A DNA stretch of 64,000 nucleotides from Caryophanales bacterium (GCA_902363455.1 CABJAC010000007.1:1-64000), one strand, 5' to 3'. Positions 16,642 through 25,771 are shown, numbered from the stretch's first letter. The notes: generated from the sequence alone by a model not told the origin. Numbers and translations: made by a program.

Positions 16642-17160
16642 GTGAAAGAAAAATACTACTTTGACGTCTTTCCTGAACTGACGAGCGAACGGCTCCTCTT
16701 AAGAGAAATCCGGTTAAGTGAAGCGAACCACATGATTGAGATTACGGTCTACGATGGTCACCAGGCACAGAACAGCCGGGATGTCATCCGGATTTTGAGT
16801 CAGATTGCCCTCGATTACCTGAATGGAGACGGCATTACGTGGGGACTGTATTTAAAGTCAACCGGTGAATTTATCGGGAACTGCTGTTTTTGCAGAGGCT
16901 ATCAAAATAACATCGCCGAAATTGGGTATGTATTAAAACCGGATTTTCGGGGTTACGGCTATATGACAGAAGCCGTTAAAACAGTTACCCGGTTCGGACT
17001 GCAAGACATGAAGGTCACACAGATTTGCGCCTATACCGCGCTTGAAAATCACGCCTCGCAATCCGTGCTTCTAAAAGCCGGATTCGTAAAGAGTACGCAT
17101 GACGAAGACACGTTTGAACTACCTCCACCTACGCTTCACTTAGAGGTGAAGGATTCCTGA
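16642..17160 (+). CDS. GNAT-family N-acetyltransferase
   Basis: A 172-aa GNAT protein of the RimJ/RimL-like group: LTSERLLLREIRLSEA at the N-terminus, then the acetyl-CoA loop VLKPDFRGYGYMTEAVK and AYTALENHASQSVLLKAGF. It should acetylate an amine on a protein N-terminus or small molecule; the substrate is unknown. The start is GTG 16642, behind AAGGAGG with 7-nt spacing; the frame is open upstream but lacks an SD. Its stop codon abuts the right end of the TnpB element, so the insertion is immediately downstream and leaves the coding region intact. Confidence 0.87.
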   Translation: MKEKYYFDVFPELTSERLLLREIRLSEANHMIEITVYDGHQAQNSRDVIRILSQIALDYLNGDGITWGLYLKSTGEFIGNCCFCRGYQNNIAEIGYVLKPDFRGYGYMTEAVKTVTRFGLQDMKVTQICAYTALENHASQSVLLKAGFVKSTHDEDTFELPPPTLHLEVKDS

Positions 17161-17290
17161 GTGATCCGACCTAACGGTCGAAACCTGATCAGGCTAACCC
17201 CGTCGTTCCGACGGTTGAAGAAGCTAAGATACGTTCGGCTTCTTGTTTGAGATTCAGTCCTGCATTCACATCTCGATCGTGATGGATGCC
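17161..17290 (-). ncRNA. Probable omegaRNA (reRNA) of TnpB
   Basis: TnpB nucleases use an RNA made from the 3' end of tnpB and the right end of the element, with the flanking DNA as guide. The hairpins at 17167-17180 and 17200-17214 lie exactly there. If so, the guide would be read from the end of the GNAT gene (minus strand, below 17161). Inferred from family knowledge; the 5' boundary is arbitrary. Confidence 0.45.
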
Positions 17291-18364
17291 GCAACTCGGG
17301 CATGTCCATTCACGCAAGCTGAGATGTTTCACGTCTTTGTGTTGATGACCGCAACTGGAGCACAGTTGACTGGAAGCAAAGGTCTTGCCGATCTTCACGA
17401 CAATCTTCCCGTACCATCCTGCCTTGTACTCCAGCATGCGGAAGAATGCCGACCAGCTGATGTCCGAGATGGCCTTGCTTAACTTGCGATTCTTCTGCAT
17501 GTTCTTCACCTGCAAGGTCTCGATCCCGATGACGTCGTGGTTTTGGACGATCTCGGTCGATACCTTATGCAGGAAGTCGGTGCGCTTGTTGGCGATCTTC
17601 TCGTGGATGCGGGCGACCTTCCGCTTCTGCTTCTGATAGTTCCTCGCCTCGGAAAGCGGGACTTTCTTGTTCAAAGCGATGCGCTGACGGCGGGAGAGCT
17701 TACGCTGTTCGCGCGCCAGTTTCTTCTCAAGCGAACGAAAGTAACGATCGTTTTGGTAGACGGTGCCGTCCGACAGGATGGCGAAGTTCTTAAGTCCGAC
17801 GTCGACGCCGACGGATGAACCGGTCTTCGGCAGTTCGTGGATCTCCTGCTCGACGAGCAGGGAGACGAAGTATTTGCCTGAAGATGTGCGTCGGATCGTG
17901 GCGTTCAAGATACGGCCTGTGAATTGTTTCGAATGGGCGAAACGTACCCATTTCAGCTTCGGAAGTTTGAGCTTTTTTCCGACAATCGAGACTTCAGGAA
18001 GCTGGTTTTTGCCTTGGATGTTGGTCTTGTACGACTGGACGGGATGGCGCTTCGACTTGAATCGAGGGCGTTCGTTCTGCTTCTTGAAGAAGCGATCAAA
18101 TGCATCGGCAAGGTGTTTGACGCTGATCTGAACAGAGGTACTATCGACTTCCTTCAACCAGTCGAACTCCTGCTTCAACACAGGAAGTTCTTTGGAACAA
18201 GAACCATAGGACAGTCCTTTTCCAGTGGTCTTGTACGTTTCATCCCACTTCGCCAAGAAATGGTTGAAGACGAAGCGCGAACACCCAATCGTCTTCGCAA
18301 TCAGGATTTCCTGCTCTTTTGTCGGATAGATTCTGAATTTGTAGGCCTTGTGTTTCAACACCAT
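17189..18364 (-). CDS. tnpB: TnpB RNA-guided nuclease (IS605 OrfB)
   Basis: A full-length TnpB of 391 aa. It has the N-terminal [14 protein letters not shown] signature and the RuvC residues D188 (GVDVGLKN), E282 (IGIETLQV) and D365 (DRDVNAGLN). A zinc ribbon (CSSC at 335-338, CPSC at 355-358) sits between the last two. All catalytic positions correspond to those of the characterised ISDra2 TnpB, so it is probably active. An SD GGAGG precedes the ATG. No TnpA transposase is present in the window, so it cannot move by itself unless helped in trans. Confidence 0.93.
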   Translation of the reverse strand: MVLKHKAYKFRIYPTKEQEILIAKTIGCSRFVFNHFLAKWDETYKTTGKGLSYGSCSKELPVLKQEFDWLKEVDSTSVQISVKHLADAFDRFFKKQNERPRFKSKRHPVQSYKTNIQGKNQLPEVSIVGKKLKLPKLKWVRFAHSKQFTGRILNATIRRTSSGKYFVSLLVEQEIHELPKTGSSVGVDVGLKNFAILSDGTVYQNDRYFRSLEKKLAREQRKLSRRQRIALNKKVPLSEARNYQKQKRKVARIHEKIANKRTDFLHKVSTEIVQNHDVIGIETLQVKNMQKNRKLSKAISDISWSAFFRMLEYKAGWYGKIVVKIGKTFASSQLCSSCGHQHKDVKHLSLREWTCPSCGIHHDRDVNAGLNLKQEAERILASSTVGTTGLA

Positions 18365-18508
18365 TTTTCACCTCCTTCAAAGGGAATATACCCGAAAAGC
18401 AGGTTGGCGATTCATCTCCCACTTTCACTTCGTTTAGAAGTGGGCGTATTCTCGCCTAATTTTGATAAATTCATTTCTCCCTGACTCCCCTTGTGAAAGC
18501 AAACACCT

Positions 18509-18547
18509 CGCAACCTTCTGATTCATTTCCAATCAAAAGGTTGCATT
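18509..18547 (-). terminator. Hairpin after rtcB, probable terminator
   Basis: GCAACCTTTTGATT pairs with AATCAGAAGGTTGC on the minus strand (one G-U). The T-tail is short on either strand, so direction is uncertain. Confidence 0.45.
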
Positions 18548-18593
18548 TTGGTATGTCTACTTTTTTAACAACGTTCACTCCGGCTTCCGCCAA

Positions 18594-19784
18594 TTACTTC
18601 GCTTTAAAATTATAGAGCGGCTTGATGACTTTGAGTAATTCGACCGTATCCATTGTGTTCCGGATGATTTCCTCCATCGGCTTATAGACGAATGGTGACT
18701 CATCACGTGTCGATTCGACGACCGAACTCGACCAGACGTCCTGCATCGTCGCTTCAAACGCTTTCAGATCAACGGATTTAAAGGCTTTCGAACGGGACAT
18801 GATCCGCCCTGCCCCGTGTGGTGCCGAATAGTTCCAGTCCGGATTGCCTTTTCCTTTGACAATCAGTGAACCGTCACGCATGTTCATTGGAATGATGGCG
18901 ACTTCACCGGCTTGCGCCGAAATCGCACCTTTCCGGAGAATCATCTGCTCGAGATCAATGTAGTTATGGATCGTATCGAACTGTTCCATGACCGACCAGC
19001 CCATCGCTTCAACAATGACATCGGTCATCGCTTGACGGTTCAGCGCCGCGTAACGTTGGGCGATTTTTAAGTCATGCAGGTAGTTGTCCATATCGGAACC
19101 GGACACGTACGCTAAATCTTTATTCGTTTCATTAAATTGACTCTTTAGCTCGACCAACGTTGTTTGAATGTCCTGTTCCTGTCCCTGATCTTTCAGCGAG
19201 GCGACGATCGCCTCGGTATCGACGGTGAATTGTGAGCTTTCCGCCAGCTTTTGATAATGTTCGGCAATCGTTTTTCCGAGATTCCGGCTGCCGGAATGAA
19301 TCACGAGGTAGAGATTGTTTTCCTCGTCTGTATTCAATTCGATGAAATGATTGCCGCCGCCTAACGTACCAATCGACAATCGGGCCCGCGTTTCGTTGAA
19401 CGGTGCCAATACTTGATCAAACGGAATCTGTTCCGACAAGCGGTGCGGCTGATTGCGGACGGACATGCCGCTCGGAACCAGTTCCTGAATCGCAGCATCC
19501 AACTTCTCATAATCGACGCCGGCTGTTCCTTCACGGTTGATTTGTGTACATAACATCCCGCAACCAATGTCGACACCGACGAGATTCGGAACCACCTTAT
19601 CGTGAATCCGCATCGTCGTGCCGATGACCGAGCCCTTGCCGGCGTGACAATCGGGCATGATTCGGACATTACCATCGACAGCAATGTTTTCGTTCAGCAT
19701 CCCCGTCACCTGTTCAATCGTCATGTCATCGACATTGTGTGTAAAAATCTTCGCTTCGCCGTACTTTCCGCGAATCGTCTTCAT
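18594..19784 (-). CDS. rtcB: RtcB-family RNA ligase
   Basis: A 396-aa RtcB ligase, which joins 2',3'-cyclic phosphate or 3'-phosphate RNA ends to 5'-OH ends using GTP and Mn2+. The metal-binding Cys (VGVDIGCGM), His residues in IGTLGGGNHFIEL and the guanylylated His region (APHGAGRIMSRSKA) are present. The open frame begins at 19820, but GGGGGAGG precedes the ATG at 19784 (MKTIRGKYGEAK). No archease or RtcA gene is next to it. In bacteria it is linked to RNA repair; it is the sole gene of its unit here. Confidence 0.92.
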   Translation of the reverse strand: MKTIRGKYGEAKIFTHNVDDMTIEQVTGMLNENIAVDGNVRIMPDCHAGKGSVIGTTMRIHDKVVPNLVGVDIGCGMLCTQINREGTAGVDYEKLDAAIQELVPSGMSVRNQPHRLSEQIPFDQVLAPFNETRARLSIGTLGGGNHFIELNTDEENNLYLVIHSGSRNLGKTIAEHYQKLAESSQFTVDTEAIVASLKDQGQEQDIQTTLVELKSQFNETNKDLAYVSGSDMDNYLHDLKIAQRYAALNRQAMTDVIVEAMGWSVMEQFDTIHNYIDLEQMILRKGAISAQAGEVAIIPMNMRDGSLIVKGKGNPDWNYSAPHGAGRIMSRSKAFKSVDLKAFEATMQDVWSSSVVESTRDESPFVYKPMEEIIRNTMDTVELLKVIKPLYNFKAK

Positions 19785-19855
19785 TTCATCCTCCCCCTTA
19801 CCTTCCTGTCTCTTGTTCAAGTATCCTATAAAATCCCTTTTTTAACAATTCGTTC

Positions 19856-20686
19856 TTACTCGTGGACAATCGAGACCCATTGTTGGGTCAGCGCCGATTG
19901 ACCGTCTTCCGTCAACCAGACCAGAGCCGTCGTACTCGTCGCGTCCGGTAACCGTTCCCGCACCAGTCCCGTCATATCGAGCTCGCGGAGCGTACTTTCC
20001 GGTAACAGTGTCACCGCTTGTCCACTGCGGACAAGTCCAATCAAGGTCAAGACGTCGGAACAGGTCTCCTGCGAGACGACCCCGAACTGCTGGCTGAGCG
20101 TCTGAAAGACACCAAGTCCTTCCTGACTCGGAATGATGACGTCAGCGTCCGGAAAATCAGGATGATGGATCTGATAAAACGGTTCTTCTTCCATCCACTC
20201 GATCGTGACGCCTTGTGCCTCAATCGGCAGCCGGACGAGTGCCACGTCGATCGCATGATCCTTCAAACGATCAATCAAGGCAGCAGACTCCCCCTGATGA
20301 ATTTGCAACGTGATCCGGGGATGTCGTCGTTTCATCTCTTGCACCCATCCCGTCAATCGACCGGCGGATAACGTATTGACGCCGATCCGTAAGATGCCGG
20401 TCCGTCCTTCCTTGATGTCACTGACTTCAATCCGGGTTTCCGCTTCATACCGCAACAAGGAGACGGCGCGTTCATACAGCCGCTCGCCGCTCGCCGTGAT
20501 CCGGATGCCGCGTCCCGCCCGTTCAATCAGCCGTACACCAAGCAACTCTTCCATCTTTCGAATTTGTTGGGTCAACGCAGGCTGTGCCATCCGCAGTCGT
20601 TCCGCCGCCCGTGTGACGGATTGTTCTTCGACGACCGCGCAAAAATACCGATATTGGCGTAAATCCATATTCATCATCTCTTTCAT
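19856..20686 (-). CDS. LysR-family transcriptional regulator
   Basis: A 276-aa LysR-type regulator. The N-terminal helix-turn-helix is visible as YFCAVVEEQSVTRAAERLRMAQPALTQQIRKME, followed by a periplasmic-binding-protein-like effector domain. Several Met codons occur at the start (20686, 20677, 20674, 20668); AAAGAGA best supports the ATG at 20668 (MDLRQYRYF). It is divergent from the NCS2 permease across an 88-bp gap, the usual arrangement for a LysR regulator and its target, so it probably controls that transporter in response to a purine-like or other ligand (inference). Confidence 0.9.
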   Translation of the reverse strand: MKEMMNMDLRQYRYFCAVVEEQSVTRAAERLRMAQPALTQQIRKMEELLGVRLIERAGRGIRITASGERLYERAVSLLRYEAETRIEVSDIKEGRTGILRIGVNTLSAGRLTGWVQEMKRRHPRITLQIHQGESAALIDRLKDHAIDVALVRLPIEAQGVTIEWMEEEPFYQIHHPDFPDADVIIPSQEGLGVFQTLSQQFGVVSQETCSDVLTLIGLVRSGQAVTLLPESTLRELDMTGLVRERLPDATSTTALVWLTEDGQSALTQQWVSIVHE

Positions 20687-20774
20687 ATGTTTTCGGTCAT
20701 AAATATGTATGAATCATAACATCAATCATATGATACGATGCTGAAATCAGCGATTTTTAAAGGAGACGATTTTT

Positions 20775-22013
20775 GTGAAACGTACGACGTCCACGGTCCA
20801 GTGGATTATTTTCTTATTAGCCAATACGATTGCCTTGCCAATCGTCGTCGCGAGCCTGTTTGATCTCTCGAATGTCGAGACGGCCGCACTTGTCCAACGC
20901 TCCTTCTTTGTCGGAGGAATTGCCTGTTTTCTCCATGGATTGTTCGGTCACCGTTTACCGATTGTATCCGGTCCTGCCGGCTCATGGGTCAGCATCTTTG
21001 TCGTCATCGCCGCGTTGCCGGTCGATTCAAAGACGGCCTTCACGATTGCGATGGCCGCTGTCGTCATTGCCGGCGTTGTCTTGATTTTCCTCGGGTTGAC
21101 GGGATGGACCCGCTTTTTATTACCGGTCTTTACGCCGCTAGTCAGCGGAACGTTTTTGCTTTTATTATGTATTCAACTGACCGGCGTCATGCTTGGTGCC
21201 GTTCTCGCCGTCGAAGCAACACGTCTTGCCGGCATTCTGACATTCCTGCTTGTCCTCGGACTCAGTCAATTTGGTCCGACCCGCCTCCGTCCGTTCGCCT
21301 TGATGATCGGAATAGTCGTCGGCTGGTTGGTCAGCCGTCCGTCGTTACCGGAAGCGTCCGGTGTCTTCGCCGTTCCGACCGCGTTACCGTTCGGAATGCC
21401 GCAATTTGACGGCAGTGCTTTTCTGGTCGCGATTCCGTTTGCGATTCTTTTGATCGTCAACTTGATTGCCGCGTTAAGCGCCGTCGAAGCGACGATTCAG
21501 AAAAAAGGGGCCTTGAATCAGGGGCTGACGGTCGAAGGGATCATTCACTTGATCGCGGCGACGTTCTCGACGCTCGTTCCGGTCCCGTTGCCGATCACAA
21601 GTGGTTTCATCGCCCAGACGGGAAGTAAGGAACGTCGTCCGTTTTTGATTGCCTCACTTGTCATCGCCTTGGTCGGGTTTTTCCCGAGTATCATCGGCAT
21701 CATCGCGACGTTGCCGCGCAGTGTCGCCAGTGCGGCTTTACTCGCAACGTTACCGCACATGTTCCTGATTGCTTGGCAGTCTGCTGAAAGCAGCATGACG
21801 ACCAGTCGCCGGAAACATGCCTTTGCGATTTGTGCCGTCATCGGGATCAGCATTCTGTTGCAATCGACGGTTCTGGCGGAAATCCTGCCGCTGACGTTAC
21901 GTCCGTTCTTCAGTAACGGCTTATTAATTGGGACGATGCTTGTGCTCGGGTTTGAAGTCATCGAACGGTTCCGTTCACGACGTGAAGCTAAATCAGAACG
22001 ACTTGCCAGTTAA
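20775..22013 (+). CDS. NCS2-family nucleobase permease
   Basis: A 412-aa polytopic membrane protein of the uracil/xanthine permease (NCS2) family. Hallmarks are the substrate-loop region VSGPAGSWVSIF near the N-terminus and the NLIAALSAVEATIQKKGALNQGLTVEGI segment that matches the family's second motif. About 12 to 14 hydrophobic segments are visible. It should import a purine or pyrimidine with a cation; the specificity cannot be read. The divergent LysR gene is the likely regulator. A strong terminator follows. Confidence 0.85.
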   Translation: MKRTTSTVQWIIFLLANTIALPIVVASLFDLSNVETAALVQRSFFVGGIACFLHGLFGHRLPIVSGPAGSWVSIFVVIAALPVDSKTAFTIAMAAVVIAGVVLIFLGLTGWTRFLLPVFTPLVSGTFLLLLCIQLTGVMLGAVLAVEATRLAGILTFLLVLGLSQFGPTRLRPFALMIGIVVGWLVSRPSLPEASGVFAVPTALPFGMPQFDGSAFLVAIPFAILLIVNLIAALSAVEATIQKKGALNQGLTVEGIIHLIAATFSTLVPVPLPITSGFIAQTGSKERRPFLIASLVIALVGFFPSIIGIIATLPRSVASAALLATLPHMFLIAWQSAESSMTTSRRKHAFAICAVIGISILLQSTVLAEILPLTLRPFFSNGLLIGTMLVLGFEVIERFRSRREAKSERLAS

Positions 22014-22030
22014 TCTTTATGTTAAAGTAA

Positions 22031-22074
22031 AATCCCCACTTTCTCGCAAAACGCGACAGAGTGGGGATTTTGTG
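22031..22074 (+). terminator. Terminator of the NCS2 permease gene
   Basis: AATCCCCACT pairs with AGTGGGGATT, with an inner TCGC/GCGA stem, followed by TT-G-T. Confidence 0.8.
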
Positions 22075-22155
22075 TTTGAAATCATATGAAAGCCGTTCAT
22101 TAAACTCGTATTCTTCCCATGTCTCGCCTGAGTAAAGCACGGAAAAAGAAGACGA

Positions 22156-22183
22156 GTTTCACTTCACTTCACTTCACTTCACC
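22156..22183. repeat. Pentanucleotide microsatellite (TTCAC)5
   Basis: Five near-perfect copies of TTCAC lie across the stop codon of the metallo-hydrolase gene (22179-22181). No other short tandem repeat of this kind was noticed in the window. Confidence 0.85.
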
Positions 22184-23264
22184 GTACTTCACGCCACCAT
22201 CTGCGTGTCTCACTGGCAGCAGTGACACTTTCGCCGATCATCGGTGTCACGACCGACACCTCATGTTTCGCGGCTTCTTTCAGCAAACGTTCGACCGGTT
22301 CGTACCACGGGTGAAACGCCAGCGTAAACGCCGACCAGTGGACCGGAATCAGCACGTCCCCTCTGACATCGAGATGCGCAGCGAGTGTCTGTTCCGGCAA
22401 CATGTGTGAACTCGACCACCGGGTATCGTATTGACCACATTCCATGATGGTTACATCAAACGGACCATATTGTTCCCCGATCGCCTTGAAGTGTGGACCG
22501 TAGCCACTGTCTCCGCTGAAGAAGACTTTCTTCGATCCCTCAATTACCCATGACGCCCAAAGCGTCGAAAATTGATCAAGACCATTTCGCCCCGAGTAGT
22601 GCCGGGCTGGTGTTGCCGTCAAACGAAGACCGTTCGTCTCGACCGATTCGTGCCAATCGAGTTCCGTAATCCGGTCCGGATCTACCCCCCAGCCTTTTAG
22701 GCGGCTTGCCACACCAAGCGGGACGATGAATCGACCGACCCGGTCTTTTAACGCCAAGATCGAATGATAATCCAAGTGATCGTAATGATCATGCGAATAG
22801 ATGACCAAATCGATCGGCGGCAACGCATCGAGATCGACCGGTGCCGTCGTTTGGAACCGCCCGCCCCCGAGTTTCGGGAACGGTGACGGCGCACGACCGA
22901 GCATCGGATCAAAGAAAATCGTCTGTTGATCGAGTTCAAGCAGGAACGCCGAATGTCCGAACCAGGTCACGCGCGGCTCAGTTCCGTCCGTCCGTCGTTT
23001 AAACGGTACGACCGGTAACGGCTTGACCGGTTTTAACGATGGTAATTCCCGACCGTAATCTTTTAAAATACTTTTCATTGTCTCCCATTCCATCTTCAGT
23101 TGGAACGGTAATTCATTTTGAAACTTTCCGTTCGAAAACTGACGCGAACGCGTATACTGCTGTTGATCTGCTTTTGACGGCCGGCGACCGAATAACGGAT
23201 AACGGGTCATGAAGACCGCTCCAAGGACGCCGAGTCCGGCTAATGCTGCTACTGTTTTTTTCAT
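22179..23264 (-). CDS. Metallo-beta-lactamase-fold hydrolase, membrane-anchored
   Basis: A 361-aa MBL-fold hydrolase with an N-terminal membrane anchor (residues about 4-24). The metal-binding motif HxHxDH is visible as YSHDHYDHLDYHS, followed by SGDSGYGPHF and a later HWSAFTLAFHPWYEP His. The arrangement is that of the NAPE-PLD/UlaG-like subgroup, which acts on phosphodiesters or lipids. It may hydrolyse an envelope lipid, but this is an inference. The ATG has GAGGTGAAGAG upstream. An extended -10-like TGCTATACT lies near 23290-23300. Confidence 0.85.
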   Translation of the reverse strand: MKKTVAALAGLGVLGAVFMTRYPLFGRRPSKADQQQYTRSRQFSNGKFQNELPFQLKMEWETMKSILKDYGRELPSLKPVKPLPVVPFKRRTDGTEPRVTWFGHSAFLLELDQQTIFFDPMLGRAPSPFPKLGGGRFQTTAPVDLDALPPIDLVIYSHDHYDHLDYHSILALKDRVGRFIVPLGVASRLKGWGVDPDRITELDWHESVETNGLRLTATPARHYSGRNGLDQFSTLWASWVIEGSKKVFFSGDSGYGPHFKAIGEQYGPFDVTIMECGQYDTRWSSSHMLPEQTLAAHLDVRGDVLIPVHWSAFTLAFHPWYEPVERLLKEAAKHEVSVVTPMIGESVTAASETRRWWREVR

Positions 23265-23344
23265 TTCTCTTCACCTCTTTGATACGTCCAGTATAGCATC
23301 GGTGATTTTTAAAGCGGTAATGAACAAACTTCACTTTCCCTAAA

Positions 23345-23382
23345 AAAAGACGTAAAACTGAGTATCTCAGCTTTACGTCTAG
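23345..23382 (-). terminator. Terminator of the stress gene at 23386
   Basis: On the minus strand AGACGTAAA..CTGAG pairs with CTCAG..TTTACGTCT, followed by TTTTTTT. Confidence 0.85.
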
Positions 23383-23385
23383 GAT

Positions 23386-23856
23386 TTAGTCTAAATCGTC
23401 CGCTTTCCATTTCGAACGGTCGCTTTTATCGTGATCGGATTCATGCTCCGACTCATAATCGTTGACGCCCGGATTTTCAACTTTTCCATCATGCCGGTGC
23501 CCTTCGTCGTGCAGGTGGTCGCGTGAGTGATCATGATTATGTCCATGGTCATGATCGTCATGTCGGTCTTTTGCGAACAGCGCGATTCCGCCCCGCTCGA
23601 CTTCTTGATAATGTTGTTCTGCCTCTTGATCGGAATGCCCCACCCGCTTCAATGTTTCACGTAGTGGCGGTTCGTGACTGAATTTTGATTTGATCTGGTC
23701 GATCCATGACGCACCGGATGCCTCATCCGCCGCTTCGTCCCGTCCAACCACTGAAAAATCGGAGTCCTTGTGACCTTGCTCTTTTAACGCTTGCATTTTC
23801 TGATGTAAGCTCGACTCATCATGAAAAATCCCGATAAATTTCTTTGCCATCGTCAA
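23386..23856 (-). CDS. General stress protein with a YflT-like domain and His-rich tail
   Basis: A protein of about 156 aa with an N-terminal domain resembling YflT/general stress protein 17M (FIGIFHDESSLHQKMQALKEQGHKDSDFSVVGRD). Residues about 105-150 are extremely His/Asp-rich (HDDHDHGHNHDHSRDHLHDE), a likely metal-binding region. TTG 23856 is 7 nt after GAGAGG; the alternative is ATG 23850 (MAKKFIG). A SigB-like promoter lies just upstream, matching the stress annotation. The His-rich tail is not part of YflT-domain proteins as I know them, and may buffer Zn, Ni or Cu. Confidence 0.82.
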   Translation of the reverse strand: MTMAKKFIGIFHDESSLHQKMQALKEQGHKDSDFSVVGRDEAADEASGASWIDQIKSKFSHEPPLRETLKRVGHSDQEAEQHYQEVERGGIALFAKDRHDDHDHGHNHDHSRDHLHDEGHRHDGKVENPGVNDYESEHESDHDKSDRSKWKADDLD

Positions 23857-23899
23857 CACCATTCCTCTCAAAGAGATATGAATTTACAGACTCCATTTT

Positions 23900-23925
23900 T
23901 TACCCTTGTTTGGTCATCTCAAAAC
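23900..23925 (-). promoter_or_regulatory. SigB-type promoter of the His-rich stress gene
   Basis: Minus-strand GTTTTG (23920-23925), 14-bp spacer, GGGTAA (23900-23905): one mismatch in each half of the SigB consensus. Confidence 0.55.
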
Positions 23926-23927
23926 GA

Positions 23928-23968
23928 AAAAAAGACGTGTCTTCCGCTGAATCGGAAAAACACGTCTC
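23928..23968 (-). terminator. prfC terminator
   Basis: On the minus strand AGACGTGTT pairs with AACACGTCT, with an inner TTCCG/CGGAA stem, followed by TTTTTTT. It overlaps the stress-gene promoter. Confidence 0.85.
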
Positions 23969-23975
23969 ATTTCGA

Positions 23976-25562
23976 TTAATCTTTGAGTAACTGTGGTGAA
24001 TCGACGAGCGTGATGACACCCTCATTTTTCTGTACGAATCGTTCGTAAACGAAATCGTTGGCAAACAACAGAACCGGATTTTCCCAACGGTCGTAGACGA
24101 GGACGGTCCGCGAATCCGTCAATTTCTTGACTTCATTGATTTCCGTCACCTTGACCCACTTCGCCACTTGGAAGTTCGCCGCATCTTTTAAGATGTCAAC
24201 GCCGTACTCCCCTTTGAGGCGGTGTTCGAAGACTTCAAACTGAAGTTGTCCGATCGCGCCGAGGATGATCTCGTTGTATTCCGTCTTGTAGACCTGAATC
24301 GCTCCCTCTTGGGCGAGCTGTTCCACACCTTTTTGGAACTGTTTTGATTTCAGTGCGTTTTTCGTAAAGACTTTGAGGAACAATTCCGGTGCAAACGTCG
24401 GCAATGCTTCGTACTGAAGACTTGGATCACCGTTCGTGATCGTGTCGCCGATTTGATAGTTGCCGGAATCATACAAACCGATGACATCTCCCGCAAACGC
24501 TTCGTTGACCGTTTCCCGCTCGTCTGCCATGAACTGCGTCGATTGGGATAACTTCATTTTTTTGCCGGTCCGCGTCAGGACGACTTCCATCCCGCGGTCG
24601 AATTTTCCGGTACAGATCCGCACGAAAGCGATCCGGTCACGGTGATTCGGATTCATGTTTGCTTGAATCTTGAAGACAAAGCCGCTGAAGAATTCTTGTG
24701 CCGGCTCGATTTGTCCCTTGTTCGACTCACGTGGTGTCGGCGACGGTGACAAGTTGAGGTAATGCTCAAGCAACGGTGTGATTCCGAAATCGACCAGGGC
24801 AGAACCGAAGAAGACCGGTGTCAATTCACCTTTCGCAATCAACTCTTCGTCATACGCATTTCCCGCTCCGTCGAGCAGATCGACTTCATCCACCAATGTA
24901 TCGTACATCTCATTGTTGATCGTCGACGCCAACTGATCGTTTGCCAGTCCTTCTTCGCCTAGATCAATCGTCAGACGGTCGTTCTTAAAGCAGTGGAACT
25001 TCTCGTTGACGCGGTCATAGACGCCTTCAAACTGTTGACCCGATCCGGCCGGCCATGTGACAGCGACTGATGGAATACCGAGGACTTCCTCGAGTTCTTC
25101 CATCAATTCGAGTGGATCACGCGCTTGACGGTCCATCTTGTTGATGAACGTAAAGATCGGAATCCCGCGCATCCGACAGACTTGGAATAGTTTTTTCGTT
25201 TGCGACTCGATCCCTTTTGCCGCATCGATGACCATGATCGCCGAGTCGACGGCTGTCAGGATCCGGTACGTATCTTCCCCGAAATCAGAGTGACCCGGTG
25301 TATCCATGATCGAGACGATTTTTTTGTCATACTCAAACTGCATGACGGATGATGTAACGGAGATTCCCCGTTGTTTTTCGATCTCCATCCAGTCGGATTT
25401 TGCAAATTTCGAGTTTTTCCGCGCTTTGACCGATCCGGCTTCACGAATCGCGCCGCCGTGGAGTAAGAATTTTTCAGTTAATGTCGTTTTCCCGGCATCC
25501 GGGTGGGAAATAATTCCGAAGATCCGGCGTTTCTCGACTTCGGTTTGGAGTAATTTTGTCAT
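23976..25562 (-). CDS. prfC: Peptide chain release factor 3
   Basis: RF3 is a translational GTPase (528 aa) that recycles RF1/RF2 from the ribosome after peptide release. The G motifs are present: G1 SHPDAGKTT, G2 RGISVTSS, G3 DTPGHSDFGED and G4 FINKMDR. The C-terminal domains are full length, and the ATG at 25562 lies at the family start. It is divergent from the leader-MFS unit. Standing alone, it seems to be a single-gene unit with a strong terminator. Confidence 0.97.
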   Translation of the reverse strand: MTKLLQTEVEKRRIFGIISHPDAGKTTLTEKFLLHGGAIREAGSVKARKNSKFAKSDWMEIEKQRGISVTSSVMQFEYDKKIVSIMDTPGHSDFGEDTYRILTAVDSAIMVIDAAKGIESQTKKLFQVCRMRGIPIFTFINKMDRQARDPLELMEELEEVLGIPSVAVTWPAGSGQQFEGVYDRVNEKFHCFKNDRLTIDLGEEGLANDQLASTINNEMYDTLVDEVDLLDGAGNAYDEELIAKGELTPVFFGSALVDFGITPLLEHYLNLSPSPTPRESNKGQIEPAQEFFSGFVFKIQANMNPNHRDRIAFVRICTGKFDRGMEVVLTRTGKKMKLSQSTQFMADERETVNEAFAGDVIGLYDSGNYQIGDTITNGDPSLQYEALPTFAPELFLKVFTKNALKSKQFQKGVEQLAQEGAIQVYKTEYNEIILGAIGQLQFEVFEHRLKGEYGVDILKDAANFQVAKWVKVTEINEVKKLTDSRTVLVYDRWENPVLLFANDFVYERFVQKNEGVITLVDSPQLLKD

Positions 25563-25702
25563 GTAGGGTAATTCCTTTCACCTATATATTAAAAATCTTC
25601 TTAAAAAGTGTTTAACTCGCTCATTTTCGCAACTAGTCTATCATACCGAATTTTCGCAGTCTCGTCCATTTCACTTTGTTGACTTAATTTTCAGATTTCA
25701 GG

Positions 25703-25732
25703 TTGACAACTCCGCTCGATCTTCTATACGAT
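25703..25732 (+). promoter_or_regulatory. SigA promoter of the leader-MFS unit
   Basis: Consensus -35 TTGACA (25703-25708) with a -10 at TATACG (25725-25730, 16-bp spacer) or TACGAT (25727-25732, 18-bp spacer). The predicted start is near 25738. Confidence 0.65.
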
Positions 25733-25771
25733 GACGAGGAAGTTACTATTACAAAAAGGAGGAGACGTACA

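Larger units (their letters stand above)
17161..18465 (-). mobile_element. IS200/IS605-superfamily element with tnpB only
   Basis: An IS1341-type element without a tnpA gene. The right end (17161-17220) holds two hairpins, CGACC-TAAC-GGTCG (17167-17180) and CCGTCG-TTC-CGACGG (17200-17214), plus the palindrome CTGATCAG. The left end carries a subterminal hairpin, CACTTC-GTTTA-GAAGTG (18426-18442). IS605 elements have hairpin ends and no terminal inverted repeats. Exact borders are uncertain by tens of bases, mainly at the left end. Confidence 0.7.

Noticed and set aside
18509..18547. Terminator of the GNAT gene separated from it by the TnpB insertion
   Set aside because: The hairpin pairs better on the minus strand (G-U instead of C-A) and directly follows rtcB, so the simpler reading is an rtcB terminator.
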